Assembly: GCA_030148705.1 (NCBI GenBank)
Contig: JASBSY010000006.1
Location: 62,001-126,000 of the forward strand
Direction: 5' to 3'
Length of the DNA: 64,000 nucleotides
Source of the DNA: Pukyongia sp.
Lineage (GTDB): Bacteria; Bacteroidota; Bacteroidia; Flavobacteriales; Flavobacteriaceae
Both the position numbers and the translations under genes were made by a program. Each line of letters starts with the position of its first letter. Position 1 is the stretch's first letter. Positions 17,905-25,423 of this stretch are shown here, piece after piece. The notes beneath the pieces are model-generated. The model was not told where the DNA came from, ran no database searches, and saw nothing but the letters and a program-made list of their open reading frames with translations.

Positions 17905-18630
17905 ATGAAAAAAACAAATGTAATTCTGGCCCTGGTAATGACCGTAACACTAATGAGCTGTCATTTCGACTTAAGTCTTGGTCAGACGGACGGCAACGGA
18001 AATGTTGTAACAGAAGAGCGAAACGTGGGCGATTTCAGTAAAGTTAAAGGTTCGTCAGGCCTGGATATTTATCTTACCAAGGGTAATGAAAACAAAGTGG
18101 TAGTAGAAGCCGATGAAAACTTACACGAACATATTGAGACAATAGTAGAAAACGGAAAACTGAGAATTCGCAGCGCCGATCACACCAACATCGGAAAAGC
18201 CAAGGCGAAGAAAATTCACGTTACCTATATTGAGCTAAGCAGCATAGAAGCGAGTAGCGGAGCAGATGTAATAGGTAATTCGGTAGTAAAAAGTGAAACT
18301 CTGAATTTAGACGTCAGCAGCGGTGCAGATCTGGAAGTTGAAATCCTGGCCCGGGACGTATATGCGGAAACCAGCAGTGGTGCAGATCTTGTAGTCTCCG
18401 GTAAGGCAAATAGCTTAAAGGCTAAAGCTTCCAGCGGAAGCGACCTGGATGCCAAAGAACTTATGGTGGTAGACTGTAATGCTGATGCTTCCAGCGGAGC
18501 CGACATCACTGTTCACGTCAAAGAACGGTTAGATGCCGAAGCAACCAGCGGTGGCGATGTACATTATTACGGAGACCCTGCCGCAGTTACCAATAAAGGC
18601 GGCCGAAGCGGATCCATTCACAAAATGTAA
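17905..18630 (+). CDS. Head GIN domain (DUF2807) lipoprotein
   Basis: 241 residues. Lipoprotein signal VTLMSCHF with Cys at about 18. The DUF2807 'auto-transporter adhesin head GIN' domain starts at EERNVGDFSKVKGSSGLDIYLTKG. From residue ~112 six repeats of about 20 residues recur, each with a SSGAD-like turn (SSGADVIG, SSGADLEV, SSGADLVV, SSGSDLDA, SSGADITV, TSGGDVHY), as expected for a right-handed beta-solenoid. It probably sits on the envelope surface. It is the last gene of the PadR-PspC operon and is followed by a hairpin terminator. Confidence 0.92.
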   Translation: MKKTNVILALVMTVTLMSCHFDLSLGQTDGNGNVVTEERNVGDFSKVKGSSGLDIYLTKGNENKVVVEADENLHEHIETIVENGKLRIRSADHTNIGKAKAKKIHVTYIELSSIEASSGADVIGNSVVKSETLNLDVSSGADLEVEILARDVYAETSSGADLVVSGKANSLKAKASSGSDLDAKELMVVDCNADASSGADITVHVKERLDAEATSGGDVHYYGDPAAVTNKGGRSGSIHKM

Positions 18631-18658
18631 CCATTAACTTAACCAACCACTCTTGCTG

Positions 18659-18700
18659 AAACCCGGGGCGAAGTCCATAGCGTCCTGGGTTTTATAATAT
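18659..18700 (+). terminator. Hairpin terminator after the GIN gene
   Basis: aaacccggg (18659-18667) pairs with cctgggttt (18684-18692) with one G-T pair, then an AT-rich tract follows. It separates the PspC operon from the following gene. Confidence 0.65.
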
Positions 18701-18707
18701 AATACTT

Positions 18708-19202
18708 ATGAAAAACATCAGCCTAATCTTAGTACTGTTCAGTTGTTGTTTATCGGCACAGGAACATTCCGAAGCCGATCTCTTTAAGACGCTCAAACAA
18801 AAGGATAGCATAATCTTTGAAGTGGGCTTCAATAAATGTGACGCTACTGTTTATGATACGTTGATAGCCAATGACCTTGAATTTTACCATGATCAGGGAG
18901 GAATTACAAGCTCCAGAGAAGAATTTGTTCAAACCTTTAAAAAGAACATATGTGGAAACACCAATTTTAAATCGCGAAGAGAATTAGTGGAACACAGCCT
19001 GGAAGTATTCCCCATGTATAAAAATGGCACCCTTTACGGGGCGCTGCAAACCGGGGTACACAAATTCTATGAATCCTTCAATGGCAAACCCGAAGTGGCC
19101 GGGAGTACTGCCAGATTTGCCCACCTGTGGCTGCTGGACAATGGATCCTGGATTTTAAAAAGGGTGATAAGTTATGATCACATCCCGCCGGGTACGGAAT
19201 AA
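18708..19202 (+). CDS. Exported NTF2-like (DUF4440) protein
   Basis: 164 residues. Signal peptide MKNISLILVLFSCCLSA ends at the SAQ boundary. The mature part has the SnoaL/NTF2-like cone fold pattern: an initial helix (DLFKTLKQKDSIIFEVGFNKCD), LEFYHDQGGITSSREEFVQTFK, and C-terminal strands ending HLWLLDNGSWILKRVISYDHIP. Catalytic residues typical of a defined enzyme are not obvious, so the function is unknown. It stands alone, convergent with trxB. Confidence 0.82.
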   Translation: MKNISLILVLFSCCLSAQEHSEADLFKTLKQKDSIIFEVGFNKCDATVYDTLIANDLEFYHDQGGITSSREEFVQTFKKNICGNTNFKSRRELVEHSLEVFPMYKNGTLYGALQTGVHKFYESFNGKPEVAGSTARFAHLWLLDNGSWILKRVISYDHIPPGTE

Positions 19203-19234
19203 ATCAATTATTGGAAAATTTTTGAAATTGCCCC

Positions 19235-20200
19235 CTACTCGGCTTCTACTTCGGTTTCAATGGTCTGTAAATACCGTTCAGCATCCAGTGCTGCCATACA
19301 ACCTGTACCGGCGGCCGTGACCGCCTGACGATATACCTTATCCTGCACGTCCCCACTCGCAAATACCCCCGGCTTGTTGGTTTTGGTGGTTTTTCCGTTG
19401 GTGATCACATAGCCTGTATCGTCCATATCCAGCTGGCCCTTGAAAATAGCCGTATTGGGAATATGCCCGATGGCAATGAATAAACCGGTAATGGCTATCT
19501 CGTCGATTTCGTCAGTGAGATTATTCTTGATCTTTAGTCCTTCAACAACCATATCTCCCAGTACTTCTTCCACTTCCGAATTATAGCGCAGATCGATATT
19601 CTTGGTGGCGTTTACACGGTGCTGCATAGCTTTAGAAGCTCGCATTTCATCCCGTCGAACCAACATGGTAACCTTATTACAGATATTTGCAAGGTAAGTG
19701 GCTTCTTCAGCAGCTGTATCTCCACCCCCTACAATGGCTACATCCTGACCCTTGTAGAAGAATCCGTCGCATACGGCACAGGCGGAGACACCTCCACCGC
19801 GCAGGCGCTGTTCACTTGGGAGTCCGAGATATTTGGCTGTTGCCCCCGTTGAAATAATCACTGATTCTGCTTCCAGCTGCGTATCATTATCGACTGTTAC
19901 CTTATGAATTCCTCCCGTTTCATCACTAAAATCTACTGCCGTTACCATCCCAATTCGGACATCGGTTCCGAAGCGTTCGGCCTGTTTTTGGAGGTCTATC
20001 ATCATGGTTGGGCCGTCCACCCCATCGGGGTAGCCGGGAAAGTTATCCACTTCGGTAGTAGTGGTGAGTTGTCCGCCGGGTTCCAAGCCGGTATATAAAA
20101 CAGGTTTGAGGTCAGCCCGAGCTGCATAGATGGCAGCCGTATAACCGGCAGGGCCGGAACCAATTATCAAACACTTTATTCTTTCAATTGTATCAGCCAT
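19235..20200 (-). CDS. trxB: Thioredoxin-disulfide reductase
   Basis: 321 residues, usual length. FAD-binding fold CLIIGSGPAGYTAAIYAARA at the start; NADPH-binding fold VAIVGGGDTAAEEATYLA near residue 155; redox-active CAVC at residues 141-144; and the FAD-contacting GVFASGDVQDKVYRQAVTAAGTG end. The enzyme uses NADPH to reduce thioredoxin in the cytoplasm. It is transcribed alone from the minus strand. High confidence. Confidence 0.97.
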   Translation of the reverse strand: MADTIERIKCLIIGSGPAGYTAAIYAARADLKPVLYTGLEPGGQLTTTTEVDNFPGYPDGVDGPTMMIDLQKQAERFGTDVRIGMVTAVDFSDETGGIHKVTVDNDTQLEAESVIISTGATAKYLGLPSEQRLRGGGVSACAVCDGFFYKGQDVAIVGGGDTAAEEATYLANICNKVTMLVRRDEMRASKAMQHRVNATKNIDLRYNSEVEEVLGDMVVEGLKIKNNLTDEIDEIAITGLFIAIGHIPNTAIFKGQLDMDDTGYVITNGKTTKTNKPGVFASGDVQDKVYRQAVTAAGTGCMAALDAERYLQTIETEVEAE

Positions 20201-20307
20201 GGTAATTATTTACTGTGATTTAAAACAGTTGTAAAAGTAGTAACTTTCAAAAGAACCATACATCAAAAGTTATCAAGAAATCGAATGTTCTTATTAAGAA
20301 GTCCTAT

Positions 20308-20769
20308 TTATTTCCATTTGGGAAAAAATCGTCCCGTTGTCTTCCTGTAGCGATTGTATTCGGGAAAGCGTTGCACCAGTAATCGCTCCTCGAGGTTGGA
20401 TTTAAAGTAAAAAATAAACCCTAACAAAAGTGAAATGACAAGTCTGAAGATTGAATCGGAAAAAAAAGCGTACGAAAACATCAAAACCAGTATACCGGCA
20501 TAAATAGGATGACGAACATAGGCATAGATGCCCTTAGAAATCAAACTGCTATTCTTTCTGGGAGTTGGGAAGGGTGTTATATTGTCGTTAAGGTTTATGA
20601 TTCCAAACAGAATGATCACTGCTCCCAGCAGGCCAAACACAATTGAAATAAAGGCGGTCCAGGCGGGAAATTGAATTTCGACCACGTTTAAATTTAAGAA
20701 ATACAGGGTGAAGAAAACGAATTGAATTAGAACAAATACAATATCTCTTTTAACTGTTGGCACCGGCAC
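20308..20769 (-). CDS. Isoprenylcysteine carboxyl methyltransferase (ICMT)-like membrane protein
   Basis: 153 residues with four hydrophobic segments. The C-terminal half carries the family motif YAYVRHPIYAGIL near residue 87 and EERLLVQRFPEYNRYRKTTGRFFP at the end, which in ICMT/PEMT-type methyltransferases forms the SAM pocket. Bacterial members methylate small lipophilic acceptors or have unknown substrates. A gap of 107 bases lies between this gene and trxB, so a common transcript is not certain. Confidence 0.85.
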   Translation of the reverse strand: MPVPTVKRDIVFVLIQFVFFTLYFLNLNVVEIQFPAWTAFISIVFGLLGAVIILFGIINLNDNITPFPTPRKNSSLISKGIYAYVRHPIYAGILVLMFSYAFFSDSIFRLVISLLLGFIFYFKSNLEERLLVQRFPEYNRYRKTTGRFFPKWK

Positions 20770-21012
20770 TTGAATTTTATGGTTTTCAAAAATAATCCAA
20801 TTTTAAAATTGAAAAAAATTAAATTTCTTACAGTTTTCTTAAATCGCATGCCGAACACATACAATTCCTGTTATAATGAATATTATTGAATCCCTCTGCA
20901 ATATGCATCCTAAAGTGGCATGTTAAACTTCTCATTTGGTTAAAAGCCGTTAAAATTTACCGCTTAAAAGCTGTTTTTTGTAACTTTTGTAATTCAAAAT
21001 AATTCGTATCGG

Positions 21013-21216
21013 ATGGAAACTAAAGATAAATTACTCGCGGAGATAAGTGAACTTACCCTAAAAATCGAAAATGAATATCCCGAATTATATGTTTTTCTCG
21101 ATGAAATGCCTAATACCTTGCCGCACGAGGATGAACCCGATCTCGATATTGAGGCTTTGCAGGAGTATCGTGAAAGTTTAAAGGAGCTTATTGAAAATCA
21201 CGAGAAGCAGCATTAA
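21013..21216 (+). CDS. Small acidic conserved hypothetical protein
   Basis: 67 residues, rich in Glu and Leu, with two predicted helices split by MPNTLPHEDEPDL. It has no membrane segment and no recognised domain. Its upstream region contains gtaacttttg about 20 bases before the start, close to the -7 consensus of the phylum. The clean coding pattern and its helical composition support a real gene; its function is unknown. It lies directly before the tandem repeat array. Confidence 0.7.
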   Translation: METKDKLLAEISELTLKIENEYPELYVFLDEMPNTLPHEDEPDLDIEALQEYRESLKELIENHEKQH

Positions 21217-21241
21217 GAATAGCCACTGGTTATTACTTTAA

Positions 21242-21272
21242 ATCAAAAAGTGAAAGCTGCGCATTTCTTTCT
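21242..21272. repeat. Single relic of the array-B type repeat
   Basis: The stretch starting atcaaaaagtgaaagctgcg matches the array-B unit (for example 41701-41730, atcaaaagtcgaaagctgcg) over about 31 bases with few differences. It sits directly before array A and links the two arrays. Confidence 0.55.
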
Positions 21273-21281
21273 TCTGAAAAC

Positions 21282-21713
21282 AGGATTTACAGAATCCCAA
21301 TAAACCCTCCTTGCAAATACAAAGCACGCATCTTCGATACTGCTTTTATATTTTATCTGAACTATTTTAGTGAACTCAAAATAGTAGGATTTGTAGAATC
21401 CTAATAAACCTTGTTGCAAATGCAAAGCACGCATCTTCGATGCTGCTTTTATATCTTATCTGAATTATTTTAGTAAACTCAGAATAGTTGGATTTGTAGA
21501 ATCCTAATAAACCCTCGTTGCAAATGGAAAGCACGCATCTTCGATGCTGCTTTTATATCTTATCTGAATTATTTTAGTGAACTCAGAATAGTTGGATTTG
21601 TAGAATCCTAATAAACCCTCGTTGCAAATGGAAAGCACGCATCTTCGATGCTGCTTTTATATCTTATCTGAATTATTTTAGTAAACTCAAAATAGTAGGA
21701 TTTGCAGAATCCT
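21282..21713. repeat. Array A: tandem repeat, four units of 103-104 bp plus a partial fifth
   Basis: Units begin with aggatt or its variant at 21282, 21386, 21489, 21593, and a partial unit at 21697. Each unit contains a short palindrome (aggatttgtagaatcct), an A/T-rich spacer with aataaaccctcgttgcaaat, and a longer imperfect palindrome (aaagcacgcatc, then gatgctgcttt) followed by tatatcttatctgaa. Copies 3 and 4 are nearly identical and copy 1 is the most divergent. No convincing gene lies inside. The array is in the 3' flank of the minus-strand tRNA-Pro(GGG) gene, past its terminator. Confidence 0.9.
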
Positions 21714-21731
21714 TTTACATCGCTAGTGTTG

Positions 21732-21850
21732 CAAACAGATACCCGGCACTACCGTGCCTTGCCATTTTCATTTTTAGCTTTTGCTCAAGCCTTGCTTGGC
21801 AAAACCACAAATAAAAATACCCAATGTCTGAAACATTGGGTATCTGTTTG
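21732..21850. repeat. 13-bp perfect inverted repeat flanking the tRNA 3' region
   Basis: caaacagataccc at 21732-21744 is the exact reverse complement of gggtatctgtttg at 21838-21850, which abuts the 3' end of tRNA-Pro(GGG). The inner right arm is also part of the tRNA terminator hairpin. Confidence 0.7.
21817..21843 (-). terminator. Terminator of tRNA-Pro(GGG)
   Basis: atacccaatgt (21817-21827) pairs perfectly with acattgggtat (21833-21843). Read on the minus strand, the hairpin is followed by TTTTTATT, as in an intrinsic terminator. Confidence 0.85.
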
Positions 21851-21925
21851 TCGGGATGACAGGATTTGAACCTGCGACCACACGGCCCCCAGCCGTGTAC
21901 GCTAACCGGACTGCGCCACATCCCG
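21851..21925 (-). tRNA. tRNA-Pro (anticodon GGG)
   Basis: Minus-strand gene of 75 bases. The acceptor stem CGGGATG pairs with CATCCCG; the D arm is GCGC...GCGT. The anticodon stem CACGG/CCGTG encloses CTGGGGG, giving anticodon GGG. The T arm is GCAGG-TTCAAAT-CCTGT. Discriminator base is A and CCA is not encoded, as usual in this phylum. Confidence 0.95.
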
Positions 21926-21937
21926 AATTTGGAATTG

Positions 21938-21967
21938 CAAAAATACTTAAATTAAAAGCTTCTGCAA
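21938..21967 (-). promoter_or_regulatory. Promoter of tRNA-Pro(GGG)
   Basis: On the minus strand TTTG (21967-21964), 18 bases, then TATTTTTG (21945-21938) fit the Bacteroidota -33/-7 consensus. The -7 element ends 12 bases before the first base of the tRNA. Confidence 0.75.
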
Positions 21968-22063
21968 ATAAAAATCCGAACATTGCGGCTCAGATTGTGT
22001 TGTCAGGATGGGAGGAATGTTTTAGAATTGAATACCAAGCCGAAGGCATAAAAAAAATTGAAA

Positions 22064-22681
22064 TTAAGATTCACTTTGCTCAAAAAGTAATTCTAAATAA
22101 TTTTTAAGATGGTGCAAATGTTTAGCCGTAATATCCGGATCATTTAATGCCCGTGAAACTATAAAGGCCCCTTCGAAGACCACTGTTACGTGATCTGCCA
22201 GTGAGTCCACGTCTGTGGGGTATTTGGTTTTGTGATCTTTTAGGACTTCCCGGATCAACTTCCCAATGACATTTCTCCACATTAACATCGTCTCGGCGAT
22301 ATGGTCCAATACTTCAGGTTCAAATTGTTGTGGTTCGTATAAGTAAGATGCATACAGACAACCGGGAGGTTCATTCTGCCCCTTTTCCGCGTCAATGAAT
22401 TCCTGAATAAAATGTAAAAGTCGGTTCAGGGCATTACCCTTAAACGACTCTGTGTTCTCTAACGCCTTGTCCAATTTATCCATATCGGCTTTGGCAAACT
22501 CTTCTATTAAAGCCATAGCCAGCGCATTCTTGGTTTTGAAATGATAGAAAAAAGCTCCCTTGGTAATACCGGTCTTCTCCAGTATTTGATCGATACTCGT
22601 GCCGGAAAAGCCGTGTTCGAATATCAGGGCTTTCGACTCCAGTAAAATTTTATCTCTAGTAAGTTTTCCATCTCGTGCCAT
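22064..22681 (-). CDS. TetR family transcriptional regulator
   Basis: 205 residues from the ATG at 22681; the frame runs on to 22771, but that part is the AT-rich promoter region. The N-terminal helix-turn-helix is MARDGKLTRDKILLESKALIF followed by GFSGTSIDQILEKTGITKGAFFYHFKTKNAL. The C-terminal domain (EPPGCLYASYLYEPQ near residue 106) resembles the AcrR/YcdC-like TetR_C family. It is divergent from the sterol-desaturase-like gene. The inverted repeat between them, built on ACTAGT, is the likely operator, so it should repress both its own gene and the divergent operon until an unknown ligand binds. Confidence 0.92.
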   Translation of the reverse strand: MARDGKLTRDKILLESKALIFEHGFSGTSIDQILEKTGITKGAFFYHFKTKNALAMALIEEFAKADMDKLDKALENTESFKGNALNRLLHFIQEFIDAEKGQNEPPGCLYASYLYEPQQFEPEVLDHIAETMLMWRNVIGKLIREVLKDHKTKYPTDVDSLADHVTVVFEGAFIVSRALNDPDITAKHLHHLKNYLELLFEQSES

Positions 22682-22703
22682 GCCGTAAATATAGAAAATT
22701 AAT

Positions 22704-22759
22704 AACAGACTAGTTGGTATAATTAAAATATATATTATATTTGTACCGACTAGTCTGTT
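22704..22759. promoter_or_regulatory. TetR operator overlapping the divergent promoter
   Basis: Arms aacagactagttggta (22704-22719) and taccgactagtctgtt (22744-22759) are reverse complements with one mismatch, and each arm contains the small palindrome actagt. Between them lies a plus-strand promoter: GTTG at 22713-22716, 19 bases, and TATATTTG at 22736-22743. The left arm covers the -33 element and the right arm starts just after -7, so bound repressor would block polymerase. Confidence 0.8.
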
Positions 22760-22802
22760 TAGGCTAATCAAATAAAATATGTATCAATTTAATTAATAAG
22801 TC

Positions 22803-23579
22803 ATGGAACAGATTTTTTCACAGTTACCAACACCATATGAGGTGATCTTCAACCCTATGTCCTATATGGTTTTTACTATATTCGGAGGGTTAATGGCATG
22901 GGAAGCACTCTTCCCCGCCAGACAATTACCAAAAGTTAAATTTTGGAAGCTAAAAGGCATTCTGGCCTTTATTATATTCTTTTTTCTTTCTTCTTACCTG
23001 CCGCTCATCTGGAATGGATCGCTGGCAAAGTATCAGGTTTTCGATCTTACCGCGCTGGGTACCTTATGGGGTGCCGTAGTGGGTGTTATTATTTATGAAT
23101 TTGGCGAGTATGTTTGGCATCGAACCATGCATAAGAGTGATTTCTTGTGGAAAGGCCTGCACCAACTGCATCACAGTGCCGAACGTGTGGATACCTTTGG
23201 GGCATTTTATTTTAATCCTTTAGATATGGTTGGGGGTACTTTAGTCACCAGCTTATGTCTGGTGCTGGTTGCCGGTTTTACGCCTGAAGCAACTACCCTG
23301 ATCATTATGGTCACCACCTTTCTGTTTATTTTTCAGCATAGCAACATTAGAACCCCACAATGGATCGGTTATATAGCCCAACGTCCCGAAGCCCATACCG
23401 TGCACCACGCCAAGGGGATACATGCCTTTAATTATGCCGGACTTACCTGGTTCGATATACTCTTCGGAACTTTTAAAAACCCGAAAAACCATGAGTACGA
23501 AACAGGTTTTTATCCGGGTGCCTCTAACAGAATAAAGGATATGCTTTTATTCAGGGATATTTCAGAAGATAAAAATTAG
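22803..23579 (+). CDS. Sterol desaturase / fatty acid hydroxylase family membrane protein
   Basis: 258 residues with three or four membrane segments (about 18-32, 48-66, 80-100, 150-180). The histidine clusters of the di-iron superfamily are present: HRTMH (near residue 107), HQLHHS (~120), and HTVHHAKG (~198). Such enzymes use O2 and a di-iron centre to hydroxylate or desaturate lipids; the substrate is unknown. It is the first gene behind the TetR-controlled promoter. Confidence 0.9.
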   Translation: MEQIFSQLPTPYEVIFNPMSYMVFTIFGGLMAWEALFPARQLPKVKFWKLKGILAFIIFFFLSSYLPLIWNGSLAKYQVFDLTALGTLWGAVVGVIIYEFGEYVWHRTMHKSDFLWKGLHQLHHSAERVDTFGAFYFNPLDMVGGTLVTSLCLVLVAGFTPEATTLIIMVTTFLFIFQHSNIRTPQWIGYIAQRPEAHTVHHAKGIHAFNYAGLTWFDILFGTFKNPKNHEYETGFYPGASNRIKDMLLFRDISEDKN

Positions 23580-23677
23580 AAAACCTTGCTTTTAATGCCA
23601 GAATAAAAAAGTGTGTTTTGCACCTCTTACAAGTGCTTCAACCTTTACCGGCTTAACCAATAATTAAATACATTGAA

Positions 23678-24769
23678 ATGAAAAATTCTCGATTACTTTC
23701 GCCCTTCAATTACAAATCCTTCGAAGTAAATAACCGGGTGGTGATGGCGCCTATGACCAGGTCCCGTGCGTTCGGAAATATTCCAAACGATTTAATGGCA
23801 ACATATTATGCCTTACGCGCCGATGCAGGGTTAATCATTACTGAAGGAGTATCACCATCAAAAAACGGATTGGGGTATCCTAACATACCGGCCATATATT
23901 CCAATGAACAACTAGCAGCCTGGAGACAGATAGCTGATGCCGTGCATGCAAGAGAAGGTAAAATTTTCTTGCAGCTCATGCATACCGGCCGGATAGCTCA
24001 TGAATTAAACTTACCGGAAGGTGGGGAGATTTTGGGGCCTTCAGCCATAGGAGCCGAAGGAGAAATATATACCAATGAAGGACCCAGACCCAAGGGCATT
24101 CCCCGGGCAATGAGCAAACAGGACATCGCGCATACCCAAAACGAATATGTTCAAGCCGCTAAAAATGCCATCATTGCCGGCTTTGATGGTATTGAAATTC
24201 ACGCTGCCAATGGATATTTACCCAATCAATTCCTTAACAAAGGATCTAATGACAGAAAAGACGAATATGGTGGCTCTGTTGAAAACCGATGCCGGTTCGT
24301 GCTCGAACTCACTCAAAAGATTGCCGCCGCCATCGGAAGTGATAAAACAGGCATTCGAATTTCTCCCTTTGGTCAGTTCAATGGCATGATCCTGTATGAA
24401 GATATTCCTCAAACGTACAGCTATTTAGTTGCGCAGTTAAAGGGGTTGAATCTAGCGTATTTGCACCTGGCAAAAATGTCTGATGCTGTTCCCGACGAAT
24501 TTTTAGATGAATTAGCAGCTATCTTCAATGGTGTTGTAATTTTTAACGGTGGTTATGGGTACAACCTAGCTAAGGCAGAAAGCGTGCTATTACAAAGTGA
24601 GCGGTTTTTAGTTTCAATCGGCACCCCCTTTGTTTCTAATCCAGATTTAATTAAACGAATTGAATTAAAGGCTGAGTTAAACGAAGTTGATGAAAGCACC
24701 TTGTATACGCTGGGAGAAGAAGGTTATATTACCTATCCAACTTTAGAGAACTGTTCCAGCGGTTCGTAA
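23678..24769 (+). CDS. Old yellow enzyme family alkene reductase
   Basis: 363 residues, an FMN-dependent (beta/alpha)8 barrel. Visible signatures are VVMAPMTRSRA at residue ~23, TEGVSPSKNGLGYPNIPAIYS, LQLMHTGRIAH, and the substrate-binding GFDGIEIHAANGYLPNQFLN followed by YGGSVENRCRF. Homologues (NemA, OPR) reduce activated C=C bonds of enals, maleimides or nitro compounds with NADPH. It follows the desaturase-like gene by ~100 bases with no terminator, probably in the same TetR-regulated operon, which fits induction by electrophiles. The terminal FMN part reads FNGGYGYNLAKAESVL. Confidence 0.93.
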   Translation: MKNSRLLSPFNYKSFEVNNRVVMAPMTRSRAFGNIPNDLMATYYALRADAGLIITEGVSPSKNGLGYPNIPAIYSNEQLAAWRQIADAVHAREGKIFLQLMHTGRIAHELNLPEGGEILGPSAIGAEGEIYTNEGPRPKGIPRAMSKQDIAHTQNEYVQAAKNAIIAGFDGIEIHAANGYLPNQFLNKGSNDRKDEYGGSVENRCRFVLELTQKIAAAIGSDKTGIRISPFGQFNGMILYEDIPQTYSYLVAQLKGLNLAYLHLAKMSDAVPDEFLDELAAIFNGVVIFNGGYGYNLAKAESVLLQSERFLVSIGTPFVSNPDLIKRIELKAELNEVDESTLYTLGEEGYITYPTLENCSSGS

Positions 24770-24952
24770 TTCATCCATACATTTAATGTAGATAGGTACA
24801 TGTGGCTTTTCTATACCAAAAGTCGTTTTCTTGATAAACGAACTCAATTAATTAATACATTTGAATAACTAATCATTGTAGTGATGGCTTTATAGTATAG
24901 AAGGAATAGTCATCAATTTCTTTCTCGCAATTCAATTTAACATAGTGTAATC

Positions 24953-25408
24953 ATGAAAAAAGCACAAACAGACACTGCAACACGCTCGCCTGAAAAACTC
25001 GTACTCGAATTTTTCGACAGAGTTTGGCATGCACCACATGAGCTGGATGCCATAGATGAATTAATGACAGAAGACTATGTTATAACCACCGCCGGTAAGG
25101 TTATAAACGGACGCGCTGCCTTTAAACATTGGGTAGCAGAATTTCATCGACAATTAGGCGATGCAAAGACCGAAAGCATCGACATTTTTTACAATGAGGA
25201 GCAGGATAAGGTGGTTTCAAGATGGATATGTTCCGGCAGAAATAATGGATTATTCGGGCTTGAGGCCGACGGCAAATTTGTTTCCTTTTCCGGTATAGCA
25301 ATCTGGGCAATCCGCGACAACAAACTATCTGAGTGTTGGGCGGAACGAAGCGCACACGAATTATATCAACAATTGATATCCGGAAACAAAGAAAATGACT
25401 TTGTTTAA
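24953..25408 (+). CDS. SnoaL-like / NTF2-fold protein
   Basis: 151 residues. The fold pattern is that of SnoaL-like polyketide cyclases and ester cyclases: LVLEFFDRVWHAPHELDAIDEL at residue ~15, then DYVITTAGKVINGRAAFKHWV, later VVSRWICSGRNNG and FSGIAIWAIRDNKLSECWAER. No signal peptide. Its substrate is unknown. A 183-base gap without a gene precedes it; an AT-rich promoter there may start a second transcript that includes the following MDR gene 15 bases downstream. Confidence 0.85.
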   Translation: MKKAQTDTATRSPEKLVLEFFDRVWHAPHELDAIDELMTEDYVITTAGKVINGRAAFKHWVAEFHRQLGDAKTESIDIFYNEEQDKVVSRWICSGRNNGLFGLEADGKFVSFSGIAIWAIRDNKLSECWAERSAHELYQQLISGNKENDFV

Positions 25409-25423
25409 TATCTAAAGAGAACT

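Noticed and set aside
17657-17908. 83-residue frame over the end of the PspC gene
   Set aside because: It lies in another frame of the conserved gene and has no signal, domain or start signal of its own.
21282-21713. Regular repeats as a CRISPR array
   Set aside because: Units are full-length copies of 103-104 bp with no unique spacers between short repeats, and no cas genes are present.
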